Positions 63,088 to 64,000 of a DNA stretch of 64,000 nucleotides are shown here, piece by piece. The notes under the pieces are model-generated. The model had not been told where the DNA came from. It ran no database searches and saw only the letters and a program-made list of their open reading frames with translations. The stretch is from Salinibacterium sp. TMP30. GTDB taxonomy: Bacteria; Actinomycetota; Actinomycetes; Actinomycetales; Microbacteriaceae. Made by a program: the position numbers and the translations under genes. How positions within the stretch are numbered: position 1 is the stretch's first letter; each line of letters begins with the position of its first letter. The stretch is taken from positions 620,001-684,000 of the forward strand of contig NZ_CP151642.1 of assembly GCF_038397785.1 (NCBI RefSeq). The letters run 5' to 3'.

Positions 63088-64000
63088 ATGAGCGCTCTTC
63101 CCTTCACGACTTCCGTTTACGCCGCTCGTCTCGAGCGCGCAGCAGCCCTAGCCGCCGAGGCGGGTTTCGACGGCATCATTGTGGGCCCAGGACCCGATTT
63201 GCAGTATTTGGTCGGCGTCGAGGGAGACACGATTGAGCGGCTGACAGCCTTAGTGATCAAGCCCGGCATCACGCCGACCATCGTTGTGCCGCGTATGGAG
63301 CTCGCGAAAGTGCGCAGCACAGGTACTGACGAACTCGGACTCATCGTCGCCGACTGGGTCGACGGCCAAGACCCGTATGCCCTGATCGCCGGGACGCTGC
63401 CTGAGGCGACTCGTGTAGGAGTGTCTGATTCGCTCCCGGCCCTGCATGTCATCCCGATCGGACAGCGGCTCGCGGTGAATCTCGAGCTCGCGACCCCGGT
63501 CCTGCGCGAGGGGCGAATGATCAAGGAAACCGCAGAAATTTCAGAACTACGTCGCGCTGGAACAGCGATCGACGCTGTTCATCGGCGAGTGCCGGAGATG
63601 CTGCGTGCCGGTCGGACTGAACGTGAAGTGGCGGCCGATATCGCTAAGGCAATCGTCGCCGAGGGGCACCGCACGGTCGAGTTTGTCATTGTCGGGTCGG
63701 GCCCGAATGGCGCCGACCCGCACCATGAGGTTTCGGACCGCATGATCGAGGATGGCGACGTCGTAGTAGTCGACATCGGCGGCGCGGTCCCGAGCGGCTA
63801 CAACTCCGACAGCACACGAACCTACATTGTAGGAACTCCGGAGCCGTCGGTCGCTGAACGCATCGCCATACTCGTACAGGCACAACAGGCCGCCGTCGAG
63901 GCAGTGCGACCCGGCGTTACGGCTTCGGACGTTGACGCCGCCGCGCGACGAGTGCTCTCGCGGGCTGGCCTCGCCGAAGCCTTTCTGCACCGTACGGGTC
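63088..64000 (+). CDS. M24 family aminopeptidase (Xaa-Pro peptidase-like), runs off right edge
   Basis: 304 codons visible from ATG 63088. N-terminal creatinase-type domain (ERAAALAAEAGFDGIIVGPGPDLQYLVG) followed by the pita-bread catalytic domain: AIDAVHRRVPEMLRAGRTEREVAADI, GPNGADPHHEVSDRMIEDGDVVVVDIGG with the first metal Asp, and YNSDSTRTY with the second. The C-terminal metal His and Glu residues lie outside the window. Likely a cytoplasmic metallopeptidase for proline-containing peptides. Confidence 0.87.
   Translation, partial: MSALPFTTSVYAARLERAAALAAEAGFDGIIVGPGPDLQYLVGVEGDTIERLTALVIKPGITPTIVVPRMELAKVRSTGTDELGLIVADWVDGQDPYALIAGTLPEATRVGVSDSLPALHVIPIGQRLAVNLELATPVLREGRMIKETAEISELRRAGTAIDAVHRRVPEMLRAGRTEREVAADIAKAIVAEGHRTVEFVIVGSGPNGADPHHEVSDRMIEDGDVVVVDIGGAVPSGYNSDSTRTYIVGTPEPSVAERIAILVQAQQAAVEAVRPGVTASDVDAAARRVLSRAGLAEAFLHRTG

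Overview
The window comes from a moderately high-GC actinobacterium, most probably a member of Microbacteriaceae. This rests on protein families and gene order: DUF3027 next to a cold-shock protein, DUF2530 next to an actinobacterial SerC, an XPB-type helicase paired with a helicase-associated protein, tRNA-Gln-glmU-prs, and rsmI-metG-tatD-rsmA-ispE-ABC-F. No rRNA, CRISPR array or intact prophage is visible. Both window edges cut genes (hrpA on the left, an M24 peptidase on the right).

Layout. 1-4.8 kb (minus): start of hrpA, a shortened ABM-type membrane protein, and a translationally coupled polysaccharide-synthase-like GT2 plus membrane-anchored GH18. 5-8.3 kb (plus): a tightly overlapping flavin monooxygenase / BASS transporter / SDR operon. 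8.3-13.6 kb: a GntR regulator with paired GTATAC sites followed by the methylcitrate genes prpD-prpB-prpC and an aldo/keto reductase. 13.6-16.7 kb: a metallo-beta-lactamase-fold protein divergent from a YyaL-type protein, then a decayed RelE toxin. 16.7-20.3 kb (minus): a GntR regulator, a soluble Cache-domain protein and an APC permease, plus an HNH-like protein. 20.4-26.4 kb: pmt, then a TetR/MMPL pair and an EamA exporter lying between pmt and rsmI. 26.4-34.5 kb (plus): rsmI, metG, tatD, rsmA, then a leader peptide with alternative RNA folds ahead of a RIO-like kinase fragment, a DUF4287 protein, ispE and an ABC-F ATPase.

34.6-40.7 kb: a YeiH-type exporter with a MarR regulator, tRNA-Gln, glmU, prs and an acyl-CoA ligase. 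40.7-42.8 kb: an IS481-family element with a nonsense-mutated transposase; its two flanks are different NCTAGN sites and it abuts a DnaQ-like exonuclease-BRCT gene that has lost its 5' end, which points to an IS-IS recombination deletion. 43-45 kb: an NCS1 permease and a cyclase-family hydrolase. 45-52.2 kb: helicase pair, cold-shock protein, DUF3027 protein with a very acidic tail, serC and a DtxR-type regulator. 52.2-54.2 kb: a 33-codon ORF ending in a strong terminator, an HNH endonuclease, a CHAP hydrolase and tRNA-Arg. 54.8-62.5 kb: an alpha-glucoside operon (ROK regulator, two permeases, binding lipoprotein, cytoplasmic GH15, GH31). The end holds a decayed NTF2-like gene and an M24 peptidase.

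The observations I consider most worth following are: (1) the 18-residue leader peptide between rsmA and the RIO-like gene, whose start resembles the macrolide-arrest segment of Erm leaders and whose last codons take part in mutually exclusive hairpins over the next ribosome binding site; (2) the hybrid IS481 scar; (3) the 33-codon ORF/terminator unit; (4) the GT2-GH18 pair and the GntR-Cache-permease operon. All function calls are from reading sequence and recalling families; no database search was run.
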